The notes under the pieces: model-generated | The model's input: only the letters and a program-made list of their open reading frames with translations | Database searches by the model: none | What the model was told of the DNA's origin: nothing | In this document: positions 1 through 9,388 of the stretch, in pieces | How the letters are laid out: each line of letters starts with the position of its first letter | Numbering within the stretch: position 1 is the stretch's first letter | Position numbers and translations under genes: made by a program | Source: Bradymonas sediminis | GTDB taxonomy: Bacteria; Myxococcota_A; Bradymonadia; Bradymonadales; Bradymonadaceae | Direction: 5' to 3' | DNA length: 64,000 bases | NCBI RefSeq assembly: GCF_003258315.1 | Contig: NZ_CP030032.1 | Span: forward strand, 968,001 to 1,032,000

Positions 1-2560
1 TTTCGGCCTGCGCGTTTAAGGTCTCGAGCGCGTCGTGTGCTTGGGCGATGAGGGCCCGAAGGTCGGGATCGATGCCGGGCTCTTGAGCTTTCTTTAGGAG
101 CGCGTCGCAGTCGGCGTTGCAGGTCTTGAGGAGTTGTTCGCATTTGGCCTGGGTGACGCCGATCGTGGTTTCGAGGGTGCCGAGTTGCTGGACGAGTTCC
201 TCGGCCTTTTCGACCAGACGGGTGGCGGAGTCGAGTCTTTCGGTGGCGCTTAAAAAGCGTTTGAGGCGGTGGTCTTCTTTGGCTTTGCTAAGCTCGCGCC
301 CCAGACGGTCGAGCTGGGATTGATAGCGTCCTACCTGCGCCGAGCTTGCTTGATAGACGTTCGGGTTGCCCTGCGTTGCGAGTGATTTAAGGGCATAGCG
401 AAGATCCATAAGGCGTTCTTTGAGCGTGTCTCCGCGCGAGCTAAGGTTTTGTATTCTTTGGGGAATTTTCTCTTTTGCGACGGCCACGATTTCGAGGCGT
501 CGGCTGAGTTGCTCGAGGTTGGCTCGCAGTTGTTGGGCAGCGTCGCCGACGCTCTTATCTTCCCCGTCTGCGAGCGCCTCGACAATGCGCGAAGCCTCAC
601 GCCTGGCCGCGCTGAGGTCCTGCTCGGGGGCGAAGCGTAGTTTGTCGATATCGACGCCCGAGAAGCGCAGTTGCTTGATGCGCTGGCGCAGGGCTTCGGC
701 GGTATCGCTGAGGTCGCCGCGGATGGCTTCGATGGCGTGGTTTCCGGCTTCGGCGCGCTCGGCGATATCGGTGAGTTGGGGCGTGATGCGGGCGTAGGTG
801 TCGGCGGCGGCTTTGGGGTCCTGGTCTCCGCGATTAACCGCGTCCTGCCATGCTGCGGTGGCTGATTCGAGGCCTGTGAGCAGATATTCGGCGGGTAGGC
901 CGAGGTCTCGACGTTTCTGGACGGCCTGCTCGGCGCGGGACACTGCGGCAGCCGCTCGGGCGGCCTCTTCGTCATGGCGTGCCCGGGTGGCGAGGAGGTC
1001 GTCGAGCGCGCCGAGCGCCTCGCGCTGTGCGTCGGCGAGGTTGCCTAGAAGTTGTGATGCGGTGGCGCCGTCAGCCGCGCTCGCCACCGCGTCGAGTGGC
1101 GTGTTTCGCAGCAGGGTGAGCGCGTCTTCGAGGCGTTTTGCGTCAAGCGGGTGTGATTTCGCCTGAAGTTGCTTTGCCTGGGCGAGGAGTTGGTTGCCCT
1201 GCAATAGGAGGGCGTCCACGCGCGCCCCGTATTCGCCCAGGCGCTCGTCAATCGCGGCGCTCTCGCCGGTCCAAGAGGCGCGTCCGGGGGCGAAATAAGT
1301 CGGTGCTTTGAGCTCGAGTTCTTGCTGTGATTTCGCGGCGTTGGCGAGTCGGTTTTCCCACTCGACCAGGTCCGGTTGGAGCTGGGCGAGGGCGCGACGG
1401 CGGCGCAGGGTTTGCAGGAATACAACGGCGATCGCGCCCAGGATGAGCAGCATCAGCGCCAGCAGTGGGAGCAGGGTTTTGAGGTAATAATCATGGACCT
1501 CGGCCCGGGCGACTTCGACGTCGGCCTGGGCGAGATGCTCGTCGACGAGGCGTCGGCAATCGCTGAGCTGTGCGGGGTTTCCCTCATATTTTTCGCGGAT
1601 CTGTTGCGTGAGCTTTTCGCATTCTTGGACCTGAAGGAGCGCGCGTTTGGGGTAGTCTTCGTCGACGTCGTCACGCGCCAGGAGCGTCGATTTGAGCGTG
1701 GCGATCTCGGCCGCGACCGAGTCGAGCTGCTCCATATCCTGGTTGAATATCTTTAGCTCGTCGCGCACCGGTTGCAGGACGGCTTCGGCCTTGTCGGCCA
1801 ATCGGACCGCGTCGGTGGGCGCGTCTTTGGCCCGCTCGGTTGCCTCTGTCAGGTGGGTGCGGGCGGCGGCCAATTTGGCCAATAGTTTCTGGCCGAAGGG
1901 GTGATCTTTATTGGGTAATTTAGCGAAGCGCGCGCTTACCTTTTTGTGCAGCGCGCTGAGCTCTGCGTCGACCGTCGGCAGGCGCTCCTCGATGGCGGCG
2001 ACGTCTTTCTCCATCTGCTGCTGGAGGGTGACGAGCCGAAGATCGACGGCGGTGAGCACCGAGCAGAGCGCGTCCGAATATTTGCGGCGTTTGTGAAATT
2101 TGTCGAAATGCGATGCCTCGATCGTCTTGGCGATGGTCTCGCCGTCGAAGCCGAGTTTCTGCCATTTGGCCCCCGGGCGGATGGCGATGGAGCGATTTCT
2201 GAGGCCGAAGACGACCAGGATATCATCCCTATCGTCGAGGATGCCGTCGGCCTTCCACGCGTCGTAGAGGGCGTTGGCGTAGGGGACGGCGTTGTCTTCT
2301 TTGCGCGAGCGACTGCCGCTCTCGGCGGTGACCTCGACCATCGCGCCGAAATAATCGGCGCCTACCCGCGAATCGAAGCGCCGGTAGCACTCCCGGAGGT
2401 CCTTATATTTGGGGCCATCATAGAGTCTTTTGATGGCGAAATGTTCGCGCGGTTTAAGCTCAGGGAAGCGATCCCAGTCAGCGCTAAGCGCCAGGGACGG
2501 CGCCAGGAAGCTCGCGAGAAGCGCGAGTGACAGGGTGAGTATAAGGCGTCGGATGAGCAT
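1..2560 (-). CDS. Large TPM-like/coiled-coil membrane protein, C-terminus beyond the left edge
   Basis: The frame opens with an ATG at 2560 and has no stop down to base 1, so at least 853 codons are visible and the true end lies outside the window. Residues 1-25 form a Sec-type signal peptide (basic RR, then a Leu-rich core ending ALS). Residues about 26-165 resemble the TPM fold (TLP18.3/Psb32/MOLO-1): a strand DDILVVFGLRNRSIAIRPG followed by a K/F-rich helix. Residues about 175-355 are heptad-rich helices. A single membrane segment lies at about 361-383 and is followed by an RRRR stop-transfer patch. The remaining 450 or more residues are Ala/Glu/Arg-rich and helical, probably coiled coil and cytoplasmic. 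In TPM proteins the N-terminal domain sits outside the membrane. I do not recognise the full architecture, and no enzymatic motif is visible after the TPM-like part. Confidence 0.75.
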   Translation of the reverse strand, partial: MLIRRLILTLSLALLASFLAPSLALSADWDRFPELKPREHFAIKRLYDGPKYKDLRECYRRFDSRVGADYFGAMVEVTAESGSRSRKEDNAVPYANALYDAWKADGILDDRDDILVVFGLRNRSIAIRPGAKWQKLGFDGETIAKTIEASHFDKFHKRRKYSDALCSVLTAVDLRLVTLQQQMEKDVAAIEERLPTVDAELSALHKKVSARFAKLPNKDHPFGQKLLAKLAAARTHLTEATERAKDAPTDAVRLADKAEAVLQPVRDELKIFNQDMEQLDSVAAEIATLKSTLLARDDVDEDYPKRALLQVQECEKLTQQIREKYEGNPAQLSDCRRLVDEHLAQADVEVARAEVHDYYLKTLLPLLALMLLILGAIAVVFLQTLRRRRALAQLQPDLVEWENRLANAAKSQQELELKAPTYFAPGRASWTGESAAIDERLGEYGARVDALLLQGNQLLAQAKQLQAKSHPLDAKRLEDALTLLRNTPLDAVASAADGATASQLLGNLADAQREALGALDDLLATRARHDEEAARAAAAVSRAEQAVQKRRDLGLPAEYLLTGLESATAAWQDAVNRGDQDPKAAADTYARITPQLTDIAERAEAGNHAIEAIRGDLSDTAEALRQRIKQLRFSGVDIDKLRFAPEQDLSAARREASRIVEALADGEDKSVGDAAQQLRANLEQLSRRLEIVAVAKEKIPQRIQNLSSRGDTLKERLMDLRYALKSLATQGNPNVYQASSAQVGRYQSQLDRLGRELSKAKEDHRLKRFLSATERLDSATRLVEKAEELVQQLGTLETTIGVTQAKCEQLLKTCNADCDALLKKAQEPGIDPDLRALIAQAHDALETLNAQAE

Positions 2561-2657
2561 GGTATCTCCGAGAAATGACGAGCTATTTCGCGGGATTATA
2601 CCCATGCCCCGCGGGCTGGGACCAGCGCCCCAATTCTTGCGAAGTCATGCAAAACGC

Positions 2658-2687
2658 AAAAAATCGCCTCTTTCGAGGCGATTTTTT
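2658..2687. terminator. Bidirectional intrinsic terminator
   Basis: A 7-bp GC-rich stem (TCGCCTC/GAGGCGA) with a TTTC loop is flanked by A6 on one side and T6 on the other, so it can terminate in both directions. It lies just past the end of the phosphate transporter gene on the minus strand and upstream of the TPM-like gene, so it probably separates those two transcription units. Confidence 0.85.
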
Positions 2688-2749
2688 GAGAAAATATGCA
2701 ACTGCTTTAACTCAGTCGATCCGCATTACAGGTCGACTGATGGCGGGGA

Positions 2750-4042
2750 TCAAACAAGGAAGAAATATTGTAGCACCTTGAAGATCACCACGGTGAGCAC
2801 GGCGGTGAAGGGGATTGTGTAGACCCACGCCTTGGCGATCTGCCAGATAATCTGCAGGTTCAGGGCGTTCATGCCGCGGGCAAAACCGACGCCGATAACC
2901 GCGCCGACGATGGTGTGGGTGGTCGACAGCGGCAGGCCGATCTTGCTGCCGATGAGGATGGTGGTTGCGGCGCCGAATTCTGCGGCGAAGCCGCGGCTCG
3001 GGGTGATATCGGTGATCTTGGTGCCGATGGTCTCGATGACCTTATAGCCGTAGGTCGCCAGGCCAACCAGGATGCCGACACCACCGATCATAAGGACCCA
3101 GGTGGGGACGGGAACCGCAGAGCCCAGCGCATCCGAGCCCTGGAATGTGGTGCCGTCGAAGAGGCTGACGATACCGGCCAGCGGCCCGATGGCGTTGGCG
3201 ACGTCGTTGGAGCCGTGGGCAAATGCGACGAAGCAGGCGGTGATGGTTTGAAGGTAGCGGAAGACCCGTTCGACCCGTGAATGGTGGACATCTCGCAGCG
3301 TCTCATGCTCGCCGCGGTCCACGTCGGTCGGGGTTTGAATCTTGCGCAAGATCCACCAGAGGACGGTGGAGGCGATGATGCCGGTCAGCACCGAGATGAT
3401 CGCGATGCCGTAGGTATCGAGCGGCAAGTCGACGTTCTTTAGCCCCTTGGTAAACAGCACCAGGGCCAACACCAAGAAGATGGGGAAGGCAAAGGCCGGG
3501 CCCCATTTTTTAACCGATAAAACTGGATTTGGGGTATCGATGATGGTCTTTCGGATGGCCGTAAATATCAGGAAGGCCAGCAGGCCACCCGCGACGGGGC
3601 TGACAACCCAGCTCGACACGATGATGCCAAGGGTGCCGAAGTCGACATTGGACATGCCGACGGAGGCCACACCGAAACCGGCGATGGCGCCGACGATGCT
3701 GTGCGTCGTCGAGACCGGCCAGCCAACAAACGCCGCGAAATGAAGCCAAATCGCGGCCGCCATAAGCGAGGCCAACATGCCCAGCGCGAAGATCTCCGCG
3801 CCCTGGGGCATCTGGTTAAAGAGCGCGGGGTCGATGATCCCTTTTCGCATGGTGTCGGTGACACCGCTGCCAGCTAGAATCGCGCCAGAGAACTCAAAGA
3901 CCGCCGCAATGATGACGGCTTCTTTGAAGGTAATGGCACCGGAACCAACGCTGGTTCCCATCGCGTTTGCCGCGTCGTTTGCCCCGATCGTCCACGCCAT
4001 ATAGAAACCAAAGGCGAGGGCCATATACAACACAATTTCCAC
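2750..4042 (-). CDS. pit: PiT-family inorganic phosphate transporter
   Basis: This is a 430-residue polytopic inner-membrane protein with the duplicated PiT signature. The N-terminal copy contains GANDAANAMGTSVGSGAI and the C-terminal copy contains AHGSNDVANAIGPLAG. Each is followed by a conserved STTHSIVGA or STTHTIVGA motif. Family members import phosphate (or metal-phosphate) with H+ or Na+. Length and motif spacing match full-length PiT, with a central hydrophilic loop at about residues 215-260. The start is a GTG at 4042, just before the first membrane helix. The DUF47 protein gene lies 204 bp upstream on the same strand; this pairing is common, and DUF47 proteins are thought to modulate PiT activity. 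Confidence 0.95.
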   Translation of the reverse strand: MEIVLYMALAFGFYMAWTIGANDAANAMGTSVGSGAITFKEAVIIAAVFEFSGAILAGSGVTDTMRKGIIDPALFNQMPQGAEIFALGMLASLMAAAIWLHFAAFVGWPVSTTHSIVGAIAGFGVASVGMSNVDFGTLGIIVSSWVVSPVAGGLLAFLIFTAIRKTIIDTPNPVLSVKKWGPAFAFPIFLVLALVLFTKGLKNVDLPLDTYGIAIISVLTGIIASTVLWWILRKIQTPTDVDRGEHETLRDVHHSRVERVFRYLQTITACFVAFAHGSNDVANAIGPLAGIVSLFDGTTFQGSDALGSAVPVPTWVLMIGGVGILVGLATYGYKVIETIGTKITDITPSRGFAAEFGAATTILIGSKIGLPLSTTHTIVGAVIGVGFARGMNALNLQIIWQIAKAWVYTIPFTAVLTVVIFKVLQYFFLV

Positions 4043-4214
4043 TGAATTTCTCGTCGGCTTGGGTCCGTTTATGCGGATCCGTACAAAATAAAACGCGCCT
4101 TCTTTCGAGCGTCAAATTTCTCGACTATAATCGCGTATTCGCGTCGAATGTTCTTCGGAAACTAAATTGAGACAGAGTCGGACAGGCGGGAGGGTGCTAA
4201 AACGGCTGAAATTT

Positions 4215-4241
4215 GCCGCCCGACAAATACTCTCGGGCGGC
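4215..4241 (-). terminator. GC-rich hairpin after the DUF47 gene (possible attenuating terminator)
   Basis: A perfect 9-bp inverted repeat (GCCGCCCGA/TCGGGCGGC) with a 9-nt loop begins 5 bp beyond the DUF47 stop codon. Only a weak A/T-rich tail follows, so it may partly terminate transcription or stabilise the message before the transporter gene. Confidence 0.4.
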
Positions 4242-4246
4242 GTATA

Positions 4247-4927
4247 TCATTTTGCGAGGAAAAGTCGAACGCGCGTTCCCGCTTTTTCTGAGGTATTCGC
4301 CAGGTCGCCCACTTTATTGAGAATTTTATTCCACAAAAACAGGCTGCCGGGTTTGATATCGTCGCCCAGATCGGAGAATAAGGTGCGCGCCAGGGCATCC
4401 TGAGTGAGATCGGCTTCGTGCTCCAGGCGTCCCAGCTCGTCGATCATCTTGCGGACCTTGTCGACCTGCTCGCCTTTAAAGCCAACTTCGACCAGGGCGT
4501 CGAGCTGGTCGATGATCTCGATGGCCTTGTCTACGACCAGCAGGACCTGGGGCACCAGGATCTTGAGGGGCTCGACCATTTGGTCGTGAAGCTCCATCTC
4601 ACGCAGGGTGAAGAGGATGCCGATATCTTCGGCGCAGTCGGCGATCGCGTCGAGGCTGGAGATCACGGCCAGAAGGTCGCGGCGATCGACGGGCAGAAAA
4701 ATGCTCTTGGGCAATTTGTCGCGCACGCGGTCTTTGATCTTATCGGCTTCGTATTCGAGCTGGCTGATCTTTTCGGCCTGCGATCGCACCGCGTCATAGT
4801 CGCCAGCGAAGAAAGAATCGAAGAGCGGCCCGACTTCGTGGGCGCACTCACCGACCTTATGGCCGAGCTCTTTGAGAGGTTTGAAGGGGCTTTCTGCGAA
4901 AATGCCCAAAATAGAGCGCACCATCAT
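4247..4927 (-). CDS. DUF47 family (PhoU-like) phosphate transport regulator
   Basis: This 226-residue all-helical protein has the DUF47 pattern: an N-terminal AESPFKPLKELGHKV segment, then a long helix with EKISQLEYEADKIKDRVRDKL (the E-x-E-x-D metal-binding type seen in PhoU relatives), IFLPVDRRDLLAVISSLDAI, and a second E/D-rich helix ELGRLEHEADLTQDAL. DUF47 proteins are soluble, PhoU-like, and usually encoded beside PiT transporters, as here. I chose the ATG at 4927 because AGGA lies 7 nt upstream; a TTG start at 4945 would add six residues. The gene is probably transcribed with the transporter from a promoter near 5035-5062. Confidence 0.92.
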   Translation of the reverse strand: MMVRSILGIFAESPFKPLKELGHKVGECAHEVGPLFDSFFAGDYDAVRSQAEKISQLEYEADKIKDRVRDKLPKSIFLPVDRRDLLAVISSLDAIADCAEDIGILFTLREMELHDQMVEPLKILVPQVLLVVDKAIEIIDQLDALVEVGFKGEQVDKVRKMIDELGRLEHEADLTQDALARTLFSDLGDDIKPGSLFLWNKILNKVGDLANTSEKAGTRVRLFLAK

Positions 4928-5034
4928 TATTATTTCCTGGATCAACGGTCAGTTAATTGTAGTTTCGATCTGGTCGATTGCTTCGGCGTTGCCGGGGCAA
5001 ACACGCGGAATGTCGTCGGCCAGTCGTTGTTTAC

Positions 5035-5062
5035 ACGATAGTTATCACGGCCTAGCTGTCAA
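5035..5062 (-). promoter_or_regulatory. Candidate sigma-70 promoter for the DUF47-pit unit
   Basis: On the minus strand a perfect TTGACA (5062-5057) is separated by 16 bp from TATCGT (5040-5035). It lies about 110 bp upstream of the DUF47 start and in the right orientation. The -10 matches four of six consensus positions. Confidence 0.5.
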
Positions 5063-5138
5063 TCATATTAGGAATTGGTAGAGCGTTTGGCGTAGGTATT
5101 CGACGCGCAGGATTCAGAAACTCACTAGGTGAAAAGCG

Positions 5139-5867
5139 ATGTTGCATAAATGTACGAAGATGGCGCTCGCGCCGATTCTGTTGGTTCAGGGACGCCGGGT
5201 GAAGCGGGACACGCCGCGGTTGCCCGAGGCAGAGGGCGCGCGGGAGGGCCGGCTGGGGAAAGACGCGCCGCTGCGGGTGCTGATCGTGGGCGATTCGGCC
5301 GCCGCCGGGGTGGGGGTCGAGCGCCAGGAGGACGCCTTGCTGGGGCAATTGGTCGAGCAGTTGGGCGGCGATTTTTCGCTGGAGTGGAAGCTCATCGCGC
5401 GCTCGGGTTGGACGACCGGCGCGCTGATACGTGCGGTGCAAAAGGAAGAGGACGCGCCGTTCGACGTGGTGGTGACCTCGCTGGGGGTCAATGATGTGTT
5501 GGGGGATAAAGATCCGAAGATCTGGCGAGGGCGCCAGATGGAGTTGGTCGAGCTCTTGAAGGAGAAGTTCGGACCCAGGCAGATCATCTTGACGAGCGTC
5601 CCGCCGATGCATCTGTTTCCGGTGCTGCCCCAGCCGTTGCGCTGGTTTTTAGGCCAGAGCGCGCGGCGGCTGAATCGAGTGCTCGCGGAGTTCGATGAGA
5701 TGGCGGGCTGCGAGGTTGTGACGGTGGACTTTCCGCTGACCGCCGACGTGATGGCCGCCGACGGGTTTCATCCGGGGGCTGCAGGCTATCGGATCTGGGC
5801 GGAGCAAGTGGCCGATCGCATCCGAAGCTACGGGCATGAAGTCGCCTCGGCCGAGTCGGTCGGTTGA
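5139..5867 (+). CDS. SGNH/GDSL-family hydrolase (lipase/esterase)
   Basis: This 242-residue enzyme carries the SGNH blocks. Block I is VLIVGDSAAAG with the nucleophile Ser at about residue 53, block III is SLGVNDVLG (Gly/Asn oxyanion region), and block V is DGFHPGAAGY with the catalytic Asp-x-x-His. These proteins hydrolyse ester bonds in lipids, polysaccharide acetyl groups or thioesters; the substrate cannot be told from sequence. The first ~20 residues are mildly hydrophobic but lack a clear cleavage site, so localisation is uncertain. An AGGTGAAAAG element precedes the ATG. The gene is tail-to-tail with the acidic membrane protein gene, with only 29 bp between them. Confidence 0.9.
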   Translation: MLHKCTKMALAPILLVQGRRVKRDTPRLPEAEGAREGRLGKDAPLRVLIVGDSAAAGVGVERQEDALLGQLVEQLGGDFSLEWKLIARSGWTTGALIRAVQKEEDAPFDVVVTSLGVNDVLGDKDPKIWRGRQMELVELLKEKFGPRQIILTSVPPMHLFPVLPQPLRWFLGQSARRLNRVLAEFDEMAGCEVVTVDFPLTADVMAADGFHPGAAGYRIWAEQVADRIRSYGHEVASAESVG

Positions 5868-5896
5868 GCGTTTTTGCGGCGCTAGAGGCGTTGCGA

Positions 5897-7453
5897 TTAG
5901 CCGAGTAATTTTACGGCGAAAAATAGGATCACCACGACGAAGAGTACGATCCCGATGACCAGGCCAAGGGATTGGTCTCGTGGTGGTAGATCGAGGCCCG
6001 TGTCGGCGGCCGAGGTTGGTTTGGGCTTGGGCTTGGGTGGTGAGAGATCGAAGACGCGGGTCGTGATTTCACCGGGGACTTTTGGCTTGGCGCGCGGGAA
6101 CGCAGCGTCCTTGGCTTCGCGGCTTAAGCGCGAGTGGACCAGCCCAAGTTTTATGGCCTCGGCAGACGGGCTGATATCGACGGGCAGGGCGAGGGCGTAG
6201 CCGCCCGAGATGTCGGCCAGGGGGACCGCGGCGGATTGGACCGGGGTGTTTGCGCGCTCTCGACCTTCGCTCGCCTCGTCGGCGTCGACGAGTTCGAGAT
6301 CCACGTCGGCGATATCTTTGGGCTCGGAGTCCTGATCGCCAAGCTCGGCGGACTCAAGTTCGTCGTCTTCGCCCGAGGGTTTGTCGTTCTCACTTAAGCC
6401 GACCAGGGCCGCCGCCTCGTTGAGCATCGCGTCGAGCTCGGCGTCGTCCATGGTTTGAAATTCGCCAAAAGCCGCGAGGTCTGCGTCGTCCTGAGAGGTT
6501 GCGCCCGCATCTTCTTGTTGGGCCGTCTCCTCGGCGTCGTCCGACAGCACGATTCGCCAACGCGCCTTATTTTCTTCGCCGGACTCAGAATCTTCATCCC
6601 CAAGGGTGTTGGTGCCGGATGCTTCGAGCGCGTCGTCGTCGACCGCGCTGTCTTCGCCAAGGTCGGCGCCCGAGTCGGACTCAGCGGCGTCGTCGGCTTC
6701 GTCGAAATAGGCGTTTCGCTCCACCAATTGCGTGACCTCGTCCTCCTCGATCTCATCGTCGTCGTCGTCGAGGTCTCTTAGGTCGTCGCGAATCGCGGCG
6801 TGGATATCCTCCCGGTAGATCTCATCGGTGACAAAGACATCTTCGGGGAGACCGTGGCGGCCATCGGCCATCGGCTCATTGAGGGTCGGATCGTCTGTGA
6901 GGTCGTCGACCTGTGGTTCCGATGCAATGTTGGCTTCTTCGGGGGGGGTGGCCTCGCGATGCTCCTCGAGCGGCGCGTTTTCTCGGGGCGCGTCGTCGCT
7001 GCGGAGCATATCGAGGGTGCGATCGGTCATCATCGTGATCTCATCGGAGTCACGAATCAGCCCTTCGACGCCCTCGGGGGCTTCGGGCGGGCGCGGGTAG
7101 GACGGGGTGTCGTAGGACTCGGTTGCGTCGTCGATTGCGGAGGAGTCGACCGTGAGCGTTTGGTCTGCGTCCGCGCTGTCCTCGTCGAATTCGCTGCCGG
7201 GTTGAACTTCGTATTCGGCGGCAATCTCCGACGGGGCCTCGGTGACAACGGTATCGGGCTCGTTGGCCTCTTCCTGCTCAATCATCGCGAAAATGGCGTG
7301 AAAAGCACGATGCTCGCCGATGGATTTCCAGGAATCCTTCTGGGCATCATAGATGAGGTCGGTTGGCCGGATCACCCAATTGCGGATAAGGCGTTCGACT
7401 TTTTGCTCCGACTCGCATTTATATTGTCGGATATCAGTTTTGATATGAAACAT
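5897..7453 (-). CDS. Acidic protein with GYF_2-like N-terminus and C-terminal membrane anchor
   Basis: This 518-residue protein is not one I recognise. Residues about 1-65 contain IRNWVIRPTDLIYDAQKDSW, resembling the small GYF_2-type domain (I.PTDL..... W pattern) found at the N-terminus of many deltaproteobacterial membrane proteins. Residues about 65-400 are strongly acidic and rich in Asp, Glu, Ala and Ser, with little predicted structure. Residues about 420-480 hold Pro/Lys-rich PKPKPKPT. Residues about 495-516 form one hydrophobic helix (GLVIGIVLFVVVILFFAV), suggesting a tail-anchored protein with a cytosolic N-terminus. The ATG at 7453 follows AGGCGAT. No catalytic motif is visible. Confidence 0.8.
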   Translation of the reverse strand: MFHIKTDIRQYKCESEQKVERLIRNWVIRPTDLIYDAQKDSWKSIGEHRAFHAIFAMIEQEEANEPDTVVTEAPSEIAAEYEVQPGSEFDEDSADADQTLTVDSSAIDDATESYDTPSYPRPPEAPEGVEGLIRDSDEITMMTDRTLDMLRSDDAPRENAPLEEHREATPPEEANIASEPQVDDLTDDPTLNEPMADGRHGLPEDVFVTDEIYREDIHAAIRDDLRDLDDDDDEIEEDEVTQLVERNAYFDEADDAAESDSGADLGEDSAVDDDALEASGTNTLGDEDSESGEENKARWRIVLSDDAEETAQQEDAGATSQDDADLAAFGEFQTMDDAELDAMLNEAAALVGLSENDKPSGEDDELESAELGDQDSEPKDIADVDLELVDADEASEGRERANTPVQSAAVPLADISGGYALALPVDISPSAEAIKLGLVHSRLSREAKDAAFPRAKPKVPGEITTRVFDLSPPKPKPKPTSAADTGLDLPPRDQSLGLVIGIVLFVVVILFFAVKLLG

Positions 7454-7564
7454 TCGATCGCCTGCGATACGCTAAGAGTCCCATTATGCAACATAAATAC
7501 TTCGTCGCGAGACATTCATCAACCAAGACTCAGCAATAAGTCGGGATTTCTGGGCAAATAAATC

Positions 7565-9325
7565 TCAGATATCCTGCAGCAGAGTTCGAAGCCGGGATAA
7601 GACGGCGGAATCCGAATAGTCAACCTCCCCAAGCAATCGATGGGCGATGAATTGCTGAACCGAGGCGTCGTCGACGGCGGCGGCATTTTCTTGCTGTCCG
7701 CGCTCCCAGAGGCGGGTGACGGCGTAGAAAATCCAGGCCAAACGGTCCATCTGCGGGCGCATGGCGAGGGTGGCGGCGCCGGGGGGCAGTGTCGCAAGGC
7801 TTGCGAGCGACTTTTTCGATTTCCCGATGATATCGCGCACGGTTTCGACCTGGGTTTGGTCCGACGCGCGACAGTCGCGCAGGCGGTTCTCAAGATAGCT
7901 GAAGAAGCCTTCGTGGACCCCGTATTTCTGCATATCGCGCATGATCTGCATTTGCAGGGTATTGTGGGTGCCCTCCCAATTCTCGAAGACAATGGCGTCT
8001 CGCAGAAGTCGGGGCAGCGGTGAAAAGCTCTCGATGGCGCCGTTGCCGCCGAGGATCTCGATACCCTCGACGCAGGCCCAACGCCCGGACTTGGCGGTGC
8101 GGACTTTGTTGAGGTTAAGCGCCATGCGCAGAAATTGCTGTTCGTCTTTGCCCGCCTGGCCGCGTTCATTGCGGTCGCTTAGCCAGGCCAGGTGAAGCGT
8201 CCCAGAGGTGCAGGCGTCGACTTCGGCTTTGAGGTTGGCCAGGGTTTCTTGCACGAGCGGATAATTGATGATCGGTTGGCCAAAGGCGTGGCGGTGCGCG
8301 GCGTAGGTGCGCGCGGTGATATAAGCGCGACGCGCAAGGCCCATGCACCCCGCGGCGTTGAAGAGCCGGCTGGTGTTGATCACCAGGGTCATCATATTTT
8401 TGAAGCCATCTTCGCTCGCCCCCATATGATAGGCGCGGGCGCCGCGAAAATCGCATTCGCCCGAGGCCATCGACCGGGTGCCGAGTTTGTCCTTGAGGCG
8501 GCGGATGGTGAAGTTGTTGACCGTGCCGTCGTCGAGTTCGCGCGGGACGAAGAAAAGCCCGAGGCCGCGGGTGCCGTCCTGGGCGCCGTCGGGGCGTGCG
8601 CTCATCAGGAAGACGTCGGCGTCGATATTGGAGCAGAACCATTTTTCGCCCCAGATTCGGTAGGACCCGTCGGGCTGGCGCTCGGCGCGGGTGCCGTTTT
8701 GGCCAACATCGCTGCCGCCCTGAACTTCGGTCAAAAATTGGGCACCTTCGAGATGCTTGTCGTAGTCGCGGTTGAGAAACCCCGGCAGGTATTTCTCGCG
8801 AAGCGCATCGGGCGCGAGTTCTTGGAGCACGCGAATCACGCCGGCGGTGCAGGCCAGCGGGCAATTATGCCCCGCTTCGCCGTTGTAGCTCGAGAGGTAG
8901 AAGCGGCTGAGGACGCCGACCGCGTTTGGGTGTTCGGCGTAGGCCGACATCACCCCGGAGCCGTAAATATAGCGGCCCGCCTCATGATAGGTCGGGTGGT
9001 GGGCGATCTTTTCGACCCGCTCGCCAATGCCGCTATAGCGCTCCAGCCGCGGCAAATTCTGATGCAGGTTATTCTCGCGCACTAAGGGGTCGACCGCGGA
9101 GACGACCTGGGCCCCGAAGCGTTCCAGATCGGCCTCGAGTTTTTCCACAGCCTCGCCGGTGACATAGAGCGGGACCAGGCGCTTAAAGTGCGCGTCGCTT
9201 AGGTAGATATTGGCGGGTTGCGACGCCTCCCATGCTTTGAGGTCCTCGCGGCCCTGGGCCTGCGCGGGTTGGACCGCGTCGGTCGAAGGGGTGGGTGAAG
9301 GCGATGTCGTGGTGTCTTGTTTCAT
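7565..9325 (-). CDS. AidB-like acyl-CoA dehydrogenase family flavoprotein
   Basis: At 586 residues this is longer than ordinary acyl-CoA dehydrogenases (about 380) and matches the AidB-like branch. The FAD/substrate region reads LTEVQGGSDVGQN, followed by GEKWFCSNIDADVFL. The C-terminal half has EGIEILGGNGAIESF and WEGTHNTLQMQIMRDM, both characteristic of the fold. The extra C-terminal helical part (about 450-586) is also typical of the AidB group. E. coli AidB belongs to the Ada alkylation response and binds DNA; relatives also include true dehydrogenases. The tag gene lies 63 bp upstream on the same strand, which supports a DNA-alkylation role. The catalytic base was not verified. Confidence 0.88.
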   Translation of the reverse strand: MKQDTTTSPSPTPSTDAVQPAQAQGREDLKAWEASQPANIYLSDAHFKRLVPLYVTGEAVEKLEADLERFGAQVVSAVDPLVRENNLHQNLPRLERYSGIGERVEKIAHHPTYHEAGRYIYGSGVMSAYAEHPNAVGVLSRFYLSSYNGEAGHNCPLACTAGVIRVLQELAPDALREKYLPGFLNRDYDKHLEGAQFLTEVQGGSDVGQNGTRAERQPDGSYRIWGEKWFCSNIDADVFLMSARPDGAQDGTRGLGLFFVPRELDDGTVNNFTIRRLKDKLGTRSMASGECDFRGARAYHMGASEDGFKNMMTLVINTSRLFNAAGCMGLARRAYITARTYAAHRHAFGQPIINYPLVQETLANLKAEVDACTSGTLHLAWLSDRNERGQAGKDEQQFLRMALNLNKVRTAKSGRWACVEGIEILGGNGAIESFSPLPRLLRDAIVFENWEGTHNTLQMQIMRDMQKYGVHEGFFSYLENRLRDCRASDQTQVETVRDIIGKSKKSLASLATLPPGAATLAMRPQMDRLAWIFYAVTRLWERGQQENAAAVDDASVQQFIAHRLLGEVDYSDSAVLSRLRTLLQDI

Positions 9326-9388
9326 GGCGATAACTTTGGCGTTGGAATATCGGGGGACATGCGAAGCTGATGTGAGCGAAGCCTGGGC

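Noticed and set aside
1946-2530. 194-codon plus-strand frame and several shorter ones at the left end
   Set aside because: The minus-strand frame running from 2560 to the edge, with signal peptide, membrane helix and coiled coil, explains the whole region.
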